This document shows positions 1 to 12,080 of a DNA stretch of 64,000 nt, piece by piece. The notes under the pieces are model-generated. The model searched no databases. It was not told the DNA's origin and saw nothing but the letters and a program-made list of their open reading frames with translations. The stretch is taken from contig MNCI01004872.1 of the NCBI GenBank assembly GCA_015680685.1, positions 1,089,882 to 1,153,881 on the forward strand, read 5' to 3'. This DNA comes from Gnetum montanum. Taxonomy: Eukaryota; Streptophyta; Gnetopsida; Gnetales; Gnetaceae. Position 1 is the stretch's first letter. Each line of letters starts with the position of its first letter. The position numbers and the translations under genes were made by a program.

Positions 1-29
1 AATTCCAACCAAACATATGAAAGATAGTT

Positions 30-1350
30 AGATCAAGTACTTAGACATGAATAATATTCCAAGATTTGAGGGGGCTAAAATTATGCTCCACAGACACATC
101 TACAAGCTTTCCATGATGCCTATGCCTTAAAGAATATAGAAAATGAATGGCAAAAACTCAAACTCTTCCCTAGGGCACTCATCAAGAAAGCTGAAAGTTG
201 GTATAGGTCCTTGGAGCCAGAATCCATTTGCTAATGGAGTACCATGTTAAATCTATTTAATGACAAATAGAAAATGTACTCCAGAGTGTCTAGTCTGAGA
301 AGACAAATCCAATGTTAGAAATAGGAAATACATGAACCCTTGGATGATGCCATGCGTAGATACTATTCACTCTCACACCAATGCCCTAGCCATAGTTATT
401 CTCAGAGGGAACAACTTCACCACATCATAGATGGGCTCAAAGTAGAAACTAGAAGAACTTTTGGGGTGTATTCCCAAGGAATATTGTATGAATTAAGAGC
501 TCATTAGATCCAAAGGCTAATTAATTACGTAATAAAAGAAGAAGATGAACTATAAAAAAAAGTGTAGAAGAGTATAATAGGAAGCCTTCCATCAAAAAAT
601 GAAAGGTTCAATTCTACGACAAGGAGTCACCACTTGATGAAGTGGTGAATAAGAAAACCTTGCCCATCCAAAAATCTATTTTTGATATTTTGACAAAGGT
701 TGATAAATTATGGGAGTCTTTGGATGAAAAATTTCAAACTACTATGAAGATTGTTAAAGAATCCGAAGAGCAAAATATTGATCATAATGGTAGAAGATGA
801 AAAGAAGCTGAACATGCCTACCAATGAGGTAAGGGCAAAGCTACAATAGTAGAGGAAGTTGTGGAAATTAACTCTGATGATGAAACTGATTGTGGAATCT
901 ATCAATACAAAAATCCAAAGGGATTTTGCCTTATGATGTCACAATTATAAGATTCTAGGTTGTATGCATTGAATCCTCAACTAGCATGTAGACAAGCACC
1001 TAGACAATTGCCTTATTCTCAAGGTAATCCAAGGTAGTTCCATTAGCAACAACAAGCTTACTACCCAAGTGGAACTCCTCCACAACCTTATGAATAATAC
1101 CAATAGTGGTACCAACCACAATCATGGGGAATTCCATTGCCAAGGCAATAGTATCCTTATAGGCAACTAGATCCATAGAGGTACTATGTTCAACAACCTA
1201 TCTCCCCAAAAATGGTTTGCAGGTCATACCTTATTTCAGCATCACTATTACCCTCTAGAGTATCACCGAACACATTCACCATCTACTCAAGGGAAAAACC
1301 CATATCCATATCCATACAAACCTTCACATTTCTCTACACATATACCTCCA
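30..1350 (+). pseudogene. Degenerate gypsy gag
   Basis: Around 150-560 the translation reads as a retrotransposon gag domain: FPRALIKKAESWYRSLEP, then a region with DAMRRYYSLSHQCP and DGLKVETRR, the spacing of the Retrotrans_gag family. It continues to about 1,350 as a Q-, P- and Y-rich tail. Gag would form the capsid and package the element RNA. Stops and frame changes occur every few dozen codons, so no protein can be made. No zinc knuckle could be identified with confidence. Confidence 0.7.
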
Positions 1351-1649
1351 CCTTTAACTTAGTTAACTCCTATTCCATCCATGCAAGGTGAGATTCCTCT
1401 ATAGTGATAATAATGAAATGCTACAAGGGTTGTACATTCATAATCAGCTTTCTAGCCAAGTGGTTCAGAGAATTGATCTAGAAAAAGATGTTTCTTTTGA
1501 CCTAGTAGTCCTCTCCAACCCTCATAATCAAGTTCAGCTAATCATCCTGCATCTCTAATACACTCATCCTTTGTATCAAATACCTTCTAGTATCCTTCAA
1601 AATAAGTTCTACCTTAGATTCATATCGTAATGCTAACTCATATTGTTTC

Positions 1650-2080
1650 TTATTGGATCAAGGCTGGTAATCTTCCCATGAAAAGACTTGACCCAAGAAG
1701 TCCACTCATTTACATATAGATCACTAGGCATAAGCCATGCAAGGCTCTTCTTGACTTTGGTTTTGAAGTTAACCTTATCTCCCATGACATGTACAAGGCT
1801 TAGAACCATTCACCTCTTAAGAAGAGAAACATCCATCTAAAATTGATAGATTAGTTAATCATTATCTCTCTGGGATTAGTAGAGGACATTGTAACCATAG
1901 TTTGTGGGTGATCCTATCTTGCTAATTTTCTAGTGATCAAGGTTGAAAACTAGAAAAGTGATTTCTCCATCATTATGGGAAGAGCTTGGTTAAGCACTAT
2001 TGATGCATGTATTGGCACAAGGGATCATTCTCTCTAGAAATATCCAAAGAAAATGAATTGGGAAAGATAGAGAAGAAGCA
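1650..2080 (+). pseudogene. Degenerate gypsy aspartic protease
   Basis: The frame near 1,735-1,800 reads PCKALLDFGFEVNLIS, corresponding to the A-L-(L/V)-D-(S/T)-G-A active-site segment of retroelement aspartic proteases with the serine/threonine replaced by F. Near 1,960-2,010 the text IIMGRAWLSTIDA matches the conserved ILGRPWL segment. The protease would process the polyprotein. Several stops lie between the two motifs, and the active-site change suggests it is dead even apart from the stops. Confidence 0.65.
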
Positions 2081-2639
2081 TATTTCATGCATTGCGTATA
2101 GTGATAATGGCTGTAATTGCATGTAAAAGATTTGGTCCATCAAAAGTACATACATTAAAGCATGCAATCAGTGTGCACAAGAAACCAATATTCAAAAGTG
2201 TCTATACATAAAAACCAAAAAACATAAGGATAGCTAGTGGCTAATAGTTAACTCAAATAGTAGCACATTATGCATGGAACCAACTAAAAGACTAACATGT
2301 ACTTATGTTGAAGGCATGGACAAGCTTGAACAAGTTCATTCCCAGCTCTCTCATAAAGATAATGATACCTATTTGGGAGAGTTGGAAATCCCTGATAACT
2401 TCAAGTAGGAGCCTCTAGAGCTAAAAACTTTATTGGCTGGTATGGAATATGCATTTTTAAACAATGGTAAACTAGTCATAATTAATGCCAAGCTCACTTT
2501 TGAAAAGAAAGAAAATCTATTAAAGGTGGTTAATAAATGGCAAATAACCTTTGCTTGGTTATATCTTTAGCTAATAGAAATTGATCCAAGGATATGTTAG
2601 CATTGCATTTACATTGACCTAGCCATGAAGCCTAAAATG

Positions 2640-3850
2640 TAGTTGTAGAGATGACTGAACTCCAAATTGAAGCAAATTGTCAAAGAGAAAATTGAACTCC
2701 TCAAGGTGGGGTTCATCTATTCCATTACAGATAGAGACTAAGTTAGCCTACTCATAATTGTGTCAAAGAAGGGTGGAAAATGGTAGTTTTGCATCAACTT
2801 TAGGTTATTGAATAGGGTAACATTTAAAGATCATTTTCTATTTCCATTTATAGATCAAGTATTGGACATCATATCTAGGCATTATTATTATAGCTTCTTG
2901 GATGGTTATAGTGGCTATAACCAAATCCAAATCAAGCCAGAAGATCAGGCCAAGACAACATTCACAAGTGCCCTACAACATTTCAACACTAGGTCCTTAG
3001 TATTTTCCAAAAATAGATTGGTAGTGGTGAGAAAGTCTTCATGGATGAATTTTCCACCTATGGAGCTACATTTGAGAAATCCTTGGACTACCTTGAGTGA
3101 GTATTAAAGAAATATGTTGAAAAAAACTTGTAGCTCAATTGGCAAAAGAGCCATGTCATGATCCATGAAGACATTATTCTAGGACATTGAATTTGGAAAA
3201 AAGGAATTAATGTGGACCCAGAAAAGATAAGGGTCATCTAAGGAATAACATGCCAACCAAAGACCGCTAAAGATGTTTAGTCATTTATTGGAAACACTGG
3301 TTACTATCGATGATTCATAGAGAATTTCTCTAAGATCAAAAAGCCATTGGTAGAGCTTAAAAAGAAAGATGCACCTTTCATCTGGACCAATAAATGTGAA
3401 CATGCATTTCAATAATTAATAGAGAAACTTATAGAGACACCAATTCTACAAGCACTAGACTAGTCCAAACCTTTCCACCCATGATGGAAGCATCTAACTA
3501 AGCCTTGGGAGTAGTGCTCATGCATATGGATAATAAGAAATGTCCATATTACATCCATTGTGAGGGCCAAAGCATTGTGGAAGAATAATTAAATTACAAC
3601 ACCATGGTGAAAGAACTAATGGTTGTGATGTATGATCTAGAAAAGTTCAAGAACTATGTTCTTAGCTACGAAGTATTTGTGCACACAAACCATAGTGCAA
3701 TCTACTTGCTCATGAATAAGCCAACAATGAGCCCTCGTGTCATATAATGGCTTGTGATCTTGTAGGAATTTGATCTCATAATGGTAGATTGAAAAGGGAT
3801 TAAGAATGTGGCTATTAAACACCTCTCTCACTTAAGATGGGACAATAAAG
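2640..3850 (+). pseudogene. Degenerate gypsy reverse transcriptase and RNase H
   Basis: An open stretch at 2,808-2,985 carries FLDGYSGYNQIQIKPEDQ, the second conserved block of gypsy RT. Immediately after TTFTS the expected block with the FGL(C/K)NAP segment is missing, and the text resumes in another frame at about 3,035 with VFMDDFSTYGATFEKSLDYL, the catalytic YxDD box written here as FMDD. So an internal deletion removed part of the palm. Downstream GINVDPEKI, FIGNTGYYR and KKKDAPFIW mark the RT connection; the RNase H domain follows to about 3,850. I see no archaeal-type second RNase H between this and integrase. Multiple stops. Confidence 0.8.
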
Positions 3851-4079
3851 AGGAGAGCCCACTCTCTGATTAGTTTCTAGAGGAACTTCTCTTTATAGAG
3901 GCAATAAGTGAACAAACGACCACAAAAATGACATGGTATAATGGCATCCTCACTTATCTTGTCACTCAAGAGATGCCATAGGATCTTAACTTTAGAAAGA
4001 AGAAATAATTTCTTCATCAAGCTAAATAATTTATGAAAATCAATGGACACCTCTACAAGGTGTGTGCAAATGGCTTGAT

Positions 4080-5165
4080 TCATTGGTGTGTCCCTAACAA
4101 AGATCAACTACATGTTCTCTACGATGCTCATCAAGGGTCTTGCGGAGGCCACTATGCAGGGAGATGCATGACCATAAAAATCCTAATGGTAGGATATGAT
4201 TGATCTACAATCTTTAGGGATGTTCACTAGTTTGTCAAGTCTTATGAACGTTGTCAACAAGATGGGGGGATGACCACTTGCATGGAGGATCCTCAATAGT
4301 GAATTCAACCATTGGAACCTTTTAACATATGGGGAATTAATTTGATGGATTCCATCACACCCATGTCCAATGAAAATGCATATATTATCACAGCAGCTAA
4401 ATACTACAAAAAATGGGTAGAAGTACTAGCCATTATTGATTCTACATTGTCCACTATTGCTAGATTTATACACCAAAATATTGTAAATAGGTTTGAAGTG
4501 CCATGTTCACTAAGTTTTTGATAATGGAATTCATTTCACAAGTGCTACATTTAGAAAGTTAATGCAATGCTTGGGGGTTGAACATAAATTAATAGCATCC
4601 TACCACCCCCAAGCCAATGATCAAGTACAGGTAACCAATCAAGAGATCACAAAAATACTAACATGAACCATTAGCAAATATAGGAAATATTGGAGTGTGA
4701 GACTTAACAATGTTCTTTGGGCTTATCATTCAACATGGAAACTTCCTATTGCCTACTCTTCCTATGAGTTAGTGTACAGAAAACTTCCAATGCTCCCGAT
4801 TCAATCTAAGTTTCGTACACTTTCAAAAACCTATGTTCTAAATATTAACCTCAACAAAAAGAAAAATTAGTCAACCTAAACATGCTAGATGAAAATAGAT
4901 TAGTGGCCCTATCTCTGAATGATATGCATAATGCATTTGGCAAACAATGCCATGACCTCAAAATATGAAAGATAAAACTTCAACTAGGAGATAAGGTCCT
5001 CTATTGAAACCCTACACATGTACCCCAAAAGGAAAAATTTCAAACATTGTGGGAGGGACCTTATATAATTGATTAAAATTTTTCCTCTAGGACCATGTTG
5101 ATCTACAAGCCTGAAAGCCCAAATTAAAGGAAATTGGTCAACATCCAATAAGTAAAATCTTTCCT
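4080..5165 (+). pseudogene. Degenerate gypsy integrase
   Basis: At 4,108-4,260 the HHCC zinc-binding N-terminus is readable (GGHYAGRCMTIKIL then YERCQQDGG). An open stretch at 4,312-4,521 reads PFNIWGINLMDSITP and YKKWVEVLAI, containing the first catalytic aspartate. The second aspartate block (DNGIHFTSA-like) follows in another frame near 4,515-4,545. From about 4,970 LGDKVLY and FQTLWEGPYIID resemble the GPY/F C-terminal module. Integrase would insert the cDNA into the genome. It is broken by stops and frame changes. Confidence 0.8.
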
Positions 5166-5251
5166 CGAATTAAGACAAGACATTGCAACTACCACCTTGA
5201 TGAATGAACAATGATGTTCCATTTTTTGGATCTCCTTCTTTCAATTTAGTT

Positions 5252-5260
5252 GTGGGGGAG
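5252..5260 (+). other. Internal polypurine-tract-like motif
   Basis: The text TTTAGTTGTGGGGGAG just after integrase closely resembles the tract TTTAGTCGTGGGGGTA that precedes the 3' LTR of the same element at 10,523. A polypurine tract primes plus-strand DNA synthesis. It may be a second, central tract or a relic of an earlier 3' end. Confidence 0.4.
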
Positions 5261-5877
5261 ATGGCCATCCATGTTAACAATCTACATGGATTCTCAATTT
5301 TTCTACTTTTTTTCCATGTTTTTGATTTTACAATTTATTTATTTTACAAATTTTTGGATTTTCTAATTTTTCTAATTTTATACCATCATTACTACCTTTG
5401 AACCTTTCTTAACTATTTTAAATTTTCTTATATATTTTACTTTGCTTTTTTCTATTCAAGGATGATATTTCCTTATTTTTGCTAATAAAATTGCTTTATT
5501 TCCATAAGACACAGTGTCACTGTTGCTATTTATTAATGATGGTTTGTGCTTAATGTTGTGATTGTCAATGTATAGTTTCTATTTTCGAAATCTGATGTCT
5601 GTTGACTTTGAAATGGTTTATTTTTCATGGAATAGGTAGTGAGTTCACATTATCCAATGAACTCTATGGTTTTCCTTGTTCTAGGAATTTCAGATCCCTT
5701 CCAATTAAAAAAATTTTAATCAATTGGTGACCTTGGTAGTTCCAAGATTAGGAAAGATTTAAAGGTTTGTAAAGGGTGTGACTTCAAGGTGACTCAATAC
5801 TCTTTGTACTCTTCTACTTTCTTTAGTGCTTAAGTGTTTCTCACAAACTTCTCACCATTCTATATGAATATCTAATA

Positions 5878-6075
5878 GGAGGTCAAATAAAGTCTCTACA
5901 TGGTGTGGTTCCCATCCAAAAAAAAAGAAAAAGAAAAAAAATGATGGAAATTCAAAGTAGAGCCCTTAGACACAATAAATGAATAAGTCCATGCATGGTG
6001 TGGTTTCTATTAAAAAAAATAAAAAAAAAATAATGGAAATTCAAAGCACACCCCTTAGACAAATAAACAGGCTAC
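5878..6075 (+). repeat. Two-unit tandem duplication with A-rich core
   Basis: Two diverged units of roughly 110 bases: each begins near CATGGTGTGGTT, runs through an A-rich core (about 5,918-5,940 and 6,013-6,031), then GATGGAAATTCAAAG or AATGGAAATTCAAAG, and ends with CCCTTAGACA. It lies in the non-coding stretch between integrase and the second coding region. Otherwise 5,266-6,840 shows nothing I recognise. Confidence 0.6.
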
Positions 6076-6839
6076 AAGCACTATTTATGGGACTCGAAAG
6101 ACATGCACCTATGCCTGAAGGTCCCCTCTAACTAAGGCCCTCCCTCACTTCCTACTTCTCTCTTTTCTTCTCCTTATGAAATAGTGGTTGTCTTATGGAA
6201 GCACTTTCATGTCTCATGTAGGTGGATTGGTCTTAGGATAGTGATGCAAAGTCACTGAAAGTGGATGGTTTTACTTTGGACCAAGGATGGATCTTAATAG
6301 GTCATTTTAAACACAAATGCCACAAGGGACTTTTTATGACCTTAATTCAAAAATCCATTCCACCTTCTCTATCAACCATCCATGCTTCCATAACTCACCT
6401 CACTGTCACATTCTATGTTATGCTCCATGTCTTGGTTTGATGTGTTGGAATTCTTGAGTAAATTCTTTTTGATTGTTTCTTAACTTTTCATGATCATTAA
6501 ATTGATTATGGGGCCCATAGACTCCTTAGTTGAGGTTATGCAAGGGAAACAAGGGCATGAGCCTACTATGGGAACGATCCACTTGCATAGCTCTTGGTTT
6601 GGTTAGTTAAGGTCCTTTACCTTTGACATTGCTACAATCCTATCTCTAGCATATTCCATGATGTATTTTGCTCAATGCTCCTTAAAATTTTATTTCATTC
6701 ATTTGTGAATCATTTTTTATCCATTTTTTCAAATTTATTAGCTTCAACATCCTCTTCTCATGTTTTCATATTGTTCTTGGCCTTTTGAGCTTTTCATTTA
6801 ATCCTAATTTCATTCAAATATTTTTTTGTATTTTGCAAG

Positions 6840-7000
6840 TTTGACCAAAGTCAACTGCTCTCTACAGTAGTCAACAACTGTGTTGACAAGGCCTCATTGA
6901 TATAGTTGACCATGTCAATGAGGCCCCATTGATAAGGCCTCATCTACATAGTGCATAAATCCTATATATACTACCATGCACTTAGGGATTTTTGACATTT
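6840..7000 (+). promoter_or_regulatory. U3-like internal promoter patch
   Basis: Words GGCCTCATTGAT, GTCAATGAGGCCCCATTGAT and AAGGCCTCATC, followed by a TATA-like CTATATATAC at about 6,962-6,971, parallel the U3 of the 3' LTR at 10,541-10,660 (AGGCCTCATCGATGAGG, GTCAATGATGCCCCATC, then CTATAAATAC). Flanks before and after do not match, so this is not a whole LTR. It sits upstream of the second coding region and could be a promoter for it, or a recombination scar. Between 7,000 and 7,430 I see only AT-rich DNA. Confidence 0.4.
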
Positions 7001-7429
7001 GCCTCATAACACGTGGGGACCTTTTGCAATTTTTTAGAGCCTAAAACCTTCCAAAGCCGATAAATTCCCAACTATTTTTCCAAATCACTCCATTCTTCAA
7101 CCATACACTTACCAAAGGTAAGCTCTTTATCATGGGTGTCACAAACCTTAAGTTTTTCAATGAAAAATTTTGAAAATTTTTCTAACTCCCCCAAAGGGTT
7201 AATAAACTTAACAATATGTAAACATCAATTTTTTCAAAAGGTTGATCCTTCAAACAACCTCTAGGATGATTTTTCAATAATAACACATAAATAAATAATA
7301 ATTGAAGTAATTAAATCATCCATAATCACAACTTAGCCAAAGTGTAATTATCCTTAAGAGATAAAGATATCCTAATTGCTTCATGTTACACAAAAATTGC
7401 TAATCCATGGTCTCATTATGATTATAGAT

Positions 7430-10250
7430 GGCACCAAAACTGAAACATCCATAGAAAGGAGAACCCTCTCAAACAAGGAAGAAAAAGCCTAGATCTAGAA
7501 GTGACCAACAGGAACAAGCTTAACAACCACTAAAAGTAACCCATGTAATGGGACCTCTTCATGAGGATCCTGAAGTGGAATCCATTTGAAAAATTCTAGA
7601 AGTGCCCATAGAACAATCATAATGAGAAGAAGTGCTTGGACTAGGACCAAGGCTTGAAGTCACTTTTGCTTAAGATTTTCTTAACATCATCAGGTCCTGA
7701 GAAATTCAATGATCAATCCTTCAAAAGATCAACTTTGGACCATTCTTGGAAAAAGCTCCAGTAGATGTCAAGACTCAACCACAACCCTCTCCCATGTGGC
7801 CAATAATTACATCCAGTGGGAAGTGGTATATGGGAGAGACATAACTCTTCTAAAACAATAGAAGGCTAGGGTTCACTATTAAGATTAAGGACATTCAAGT
7901 GTCCTACTTGGCTAAAGTTATCGCATAGGCACCAAGGTTTCCTAACATCAGGACATAGTTGATAAAATTATCCATGAAAGATGATCCTAAGGCCAATAAG
8001 AAGTGGATTCAATGATGCTACAAGGTTGATCATAAGGAGTAGAACGCACTCACATCAATAGAGTGAACCTATTTCAAAATTATGGCCTATCACCTCAATC
8101 CAATGTTTAGGCAAAGCAAGGTGACTACCTTCTCTACTCAAGCATGTGCCACTCTAAGTAGGAAATTTTCCATCAATCTTCCACAACTGATCTTCTTAGA
8201 GATCGAGAAGTGTTTCAAGAAAAATGAATGTGGAAGGAAATCTCTACTCTTTCCATGCCTCATTTGAAAATGTTTTAAAAGGGTAGGTATCATCGGCTAC
8301 TCCAATGATACAATTAGGCATGCTTCTTTAGCCTCATGGTCCAAGATCATGAAGGACAAGACACCAATGATAACTCAAGAAGAGGAGCAGTTTCCACCAC
8401 CACCAACTTAAAAAACAATGCCAAAAGCCCATGTAGCCATTAAGCACTTACAAAAAACCTGAGAACAACTATTGAGTGAACATGAGAAATGTACAAGAAC
8501 GAGTGGGATAGATCCATCTGTATACCAACCAGAAATGAGTCATGTTAATGAGATGGCTTGAATAATTAGCCAAATGAAGAGGGGTGGACCAATCTTCTCT
8601 ATCCAATGAATGCAGTTGCCTACAAGGTTAAATCCTAATGCTCATGAGGTGATAGTGCCATTATCTCAACATCATTTATTCCTAGAAATCCCTAGGAATG
8701 CCACCACTTTCTTAGTGCATTTGGAGAAAGGAAAAGGGAAAATTGTCCTCGTAATGTAGCACCAAGGGTAAGAAAGGGTGGTAGAAGTTATTGCTGACCA
8801 TGTCATTGAAGCACTAAATTGACTCATGGTGTCTATACTAGACATATCTGCACTTCAAGACATGTAGACATTGGTAGGCATGGTCAGTGGGTTGTTGAAC
8901 ACTGCCCAACATGAAGAATTGCTAGATCGACTAGTAGAGACCAGGAAATTGATTCTAGATATCTTTGATTATTTAGAAAACATCACTGCAACCCAATCAA
9001 AACTACTAGATGCAAAGGGAAAGTGCATCATTTTGAAGGGACAACTCAAAATGGCTCAAGAAAAAAATCAATGCTTGGTTGTAGAGGTTGCCAAACTACA
9101 TGCCCATCTTGCTGATCTTGTAATCCTTAGCCTAGAAATAATGAGGGATGAAGCTTTCCAAAAACTTCAGGAAAAATTTAGGATGGTTGAGAAGGAGGTC
9201 GTAATTATTTTCTTCAACCATTCCATGGTAGAAGAAAAACTTTATTCAATCTAGAAGGACCTAGCTTAGATGCACTAGGAGAACGAGACTCTAACTACTC
9301 AAAATCATTTCTTGCACAATGTTAATACTTAGAAGGAAAAACTCTAGGAATTTATTCATCAACACCAAGAGTAGCTTGCCAAGGTTAACACTAAATTGAG
9401 GAGATTGGCCATAGAGAGTTGAAATCTATTAATGGAGGAAATTCATGCCTTGCACTAGAAATCTACCATTGATATCACTACCTAGAAGAATGAGGCTCTC
9501 AAGTTCAAAAACATAAAGAATTACTAAAGAGACCAGGTTAGCCTATAGAAGGAAGTCAATGAGAAACACATCCAAATGGTGAAGGAGAAAATAAATGAGC
9601 CCTCCAGCAACTCCAACAAGGAAGAGAGGTTTGGTAGCCCATCATTGATGGGATTGATTCCAACAATAAAGAAGAGATCCACCTGAAGGATTTGCAAATA
9701 AAAGAGATGACAAAATATATGGAGTTGACCAATCTCCATTATGCAAACTTGGCAATGCTGACTATTGAATGGCTATGGTTAGAGTTGGAGAAACAAGTGG
9801 CTAGCTCATCTTTGTTATATGAGGTAGAGTTTAAGCACCACAAAGACACCAAGTAGAAGCATGAGACTATAAATACTAAACTTGAAGTTCTCATAGCATG
9901 GTTCACAAATCAATAATTAACTACTAAGAACCTAGCCAAATGGATGAATGATTACCAATAGCTAAAGAACATAGTTAGAGCATTCAACATTTAACATAAA
10001 CAATTCATTGACTAGTTCATCACTGCTAGGGAGTTATTTTTAGCAATCCTGTGTCCCTGGGATGTGCCCATTCTAACCCAAATTGGTAAAGCTACATGGA
10101 TGGTGCACAATCCCAAATGTAAGGAAGAGAAAATGAAAACATTGATGCTTTTTTCCTCCCACCAAAAATTGCAACAGCAATAGGATAGTTGCAGTTGCCT
10201 TGACCATCACCTATGTGTGAAGCTAGTGAAGGTCCCTTGAAACCTTAGGA
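7430..10250 (+). pseudogene. Second coding region downstream of pol, coiled-coil protein (broken)
   Basis: Stretches of plausible protein in one or two frames cover about 2.8 kb. Near 7,680-8,000 the text reads like a globular N-terminal half (for example SSGKWYMGET and RRLGFTIKIKDIQVSYLAK); 8,082-8,267 is open. The best-preserved piece, 8,871-9,254 (127 codons open), is rich in leucine, glutamate and lysine with heptad-like spacing and looks like a long coiled coil, continuing with interruptions to about 9,760. I see no transmembrane segment, so an envelope-like role is not supported. It lies on the same strand as pol, between pol and the 3' LTR. I do not recognise the family. Extra ORFs in this place are known from Athila and Tat elements. 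Confidence 0.5.
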
Positions 10251-10511
10251 GCCACCACTACCTGAGACCATTTGATCTTCTCCACCAAACTTCATGCCAT
10301 CAAGGAATGTGCTATCCAATTTTGAAGAGTTGTATCATGGTGTTCAATTTTTTATCCTAAACACCATCATTTTTTGTAATGTGTTGATCTATACACCCAA
10401 GCACTCCATTTTTTGTCAAGTTAGTTAGTCTATTTTGTTTGAGAAAAGTCAATCAATAATCCCATACCTTCCCAATTTTGTAAAAGAACTCAAGGATGAG
10501 TTTTCATTTAG

Positions 10512-10522
10512 TCGTGGGGGTA
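10512..10522 (+). other. Polypurine tract of the 3' LTR
   Basis: GTCGTGGGGGTA lies directly before the LTR start TGATGAG at 10,523, as expected for the plus-strand primer site. This marks the LTR as the 3' copy. Confidence 0.65.
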
Positions 10523-11458
10523 TGATGAGTTGCAATTCAATTGGCTAGCCTCGTTGATGTGCCCTCAACCACTAGGCCTCATCGATGAGGCGTAGTTAAC
10601 ATATCATATCATGCGTCAATGATGCCCCATCAATGTAATGTTTATTTTTAGCTATAAATACACATGTACCAACTACATTTATGGTAATAAATAATTTTTA
10701 GTAGTGAAGCTCTTGTAGTTTGTTTATTTGAGAGTTAGAATTTTTCTTCTGAGTACCTGCAGTAGGAGTCATTGCATGTATGGATCTTTATTCAAGCATT
10801 TTTGTACATGAGCACAATAGTGTGTGCAGTAATAAAGATGAGCTTTCTGATAAACCTTGCAACACTTGGAATAGATTAAATATTTTTTTTATGTATTTAA
10901 TGTTTTTAACAATTTATTAAATGTTTTTAATTATTTATTAAATATTTTCTAGTAATTCAATTACTAATGTAATTAAATGAGAAAAGCTAGATAGATTAAA
11001 CACATAAGTATGACCACTTCAAGTGTAACATGTAATCGCTTGGTAATCCCAACAACGTTATTACTTGGTATGCTTAGTACTGTAGTGCTTGCTCACCTAC
11101 CAATGAATACATGGGTTTAGGATGTGTATGAAAGATGGGACTGGATGCTTATGTTAGGGCTAATTAGACATTAGTTAATTAGTTAAATTAAATTAGTCAA
11201 TCTAATTATTCTATCTCCTTTTAAAATACCAAAGAAATAAAATAGAAAATAATAAAAATTAGATGTCTAAATTACACTTAACCATACCAATGTACATCAC
11301 AAGTGTAATTGGGAAGACAACAATTAACCTTAAGGCAAGATTCACTTCCTAGAAGACTAGTGCACTAGAAATGATAAAGTCCATGAAATTCGACCGAATC
11401 ACATGTGAATGCTTTTTGATTTGTATCGTTGGACATATGGGTACCTCGCCGCTCATCA
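10523..11458 (+). repeat. 3' LTR of the left-hand gypsy element
   Basis: It begins TGATGAGTTGC and ends GCCGCTCATCA, with TG/CA ends and inverted TGATGAG/CTCATCA termini. The U3 part (10,541-10,640) carries CCTCATCGATGAGG-type words in both orientations; a TATA box CTATAAATAC follows at 10,650. Downstream segments (GCAGTAGGAGTC, GGATCTTTATTC, AATAAAGA, AAACCTTGCA) match the solo LTR at 25,259-26,332 read on the minus strand, so both belong to one family. The following bases AGATC could be the target duplication, but the other end is outside the window. Confidence 0.8.
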
Positions 11459-11729
11459 AGATCCAACACAAACAAAAAGTTACAATGGTTGATGTCATAT
11501 ATATTATTGATGATAGAGATGCACATGAATCTCATGCAATCTCTCTCAACTCTTTCTACTATCATGATTTAAAACATGAAAACATGATTAATTTTTATGA
11601 CTTACAGAATCCAATACTTTAGGGAAGATTTTTCAATGATCAAATTGAAGATTCTTGACTATTTTCAAAATTTGACTTAATATTTCTAATTGTTTCCAAA
11701 TCATAGCTACCACCGCAGAGCTTTTTCCT

Positions 11730-12080
11730 AGTTGAAAAAGACATCTATAAGCTTGACAAGTTTCCTCCATAAAAATTATAACTTGAAGAAAAGATGTCTT
11801 TAATCTTGGCATGACATATACATTAGAGACAAGACATATCCCTCTTTTACAAGATGTCTCACTCCTAGCAAAGATGTATCCTACTCTAGAAGATGTATTT
11901 CTTGCATATAAAACATCTTTCATAATTCTCTACCTTTAAGGCAAGATGTTTCTTGGATGACCAAGACATCTCCTATGAATTCTCGAATCTCAAACAAGAT
12001 ATTTGCAAAGCTCCAATATGTCTTTCAAACTATTTTACACCTTCATTTTTCCATCGATTGGAATGAAACATGATTTATAA
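11730..12080 (+). promoter_or_regulatory. Array of AGATGTCT/AGACATCT words followed by a TATA box
   Basis: About ten copies of AGATGTCT, AGACATCT or one-base variants lie between 11,739 and 12,010, in both orientations. A TATA-like TTATAAAAGG follows at about 12,069. The same words are at 15,925-16,180 and 51,738-51,960. The arrangement mirrors the U3-TATA layout of clear LTRs here, so this is probably a piece of an LTR whose ends I cannot place. Confidence 0.45.

Larger units (their letters stand above)
1..11458 (+). mobile_element. Old Ty3/gypsy LTR retrotransposon, 5' end outside window
   Basis: Remnants of gag, protease, RT, RNase H and integrase follow one another on the + strand, then about 2 kb of non-coding DNA, a second coding region, a purine tract and an LTR ending at 11,458. 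The order protease-RT-RNase H-integrase is that of Ty3/gypsy. No chromodomain is visible after integrase, which fits the Athila/Tat side of the plant tree. Every reading frame is broken many times, so the element is ancient. The 5' LTR and primer binding site must lie left of the window. The assignment of 5,200-10,500 to the same element rests on the terminal purine tract and LTR and is an inference. Confidence 0.75.

Noticed and set aside
8871-9254. Host coiled-coil gene
   Set aside because: Similar broken coding text continues for 1 kb on both sides and the block is bounded by element features, so it is better read as part of the retrotransposon.
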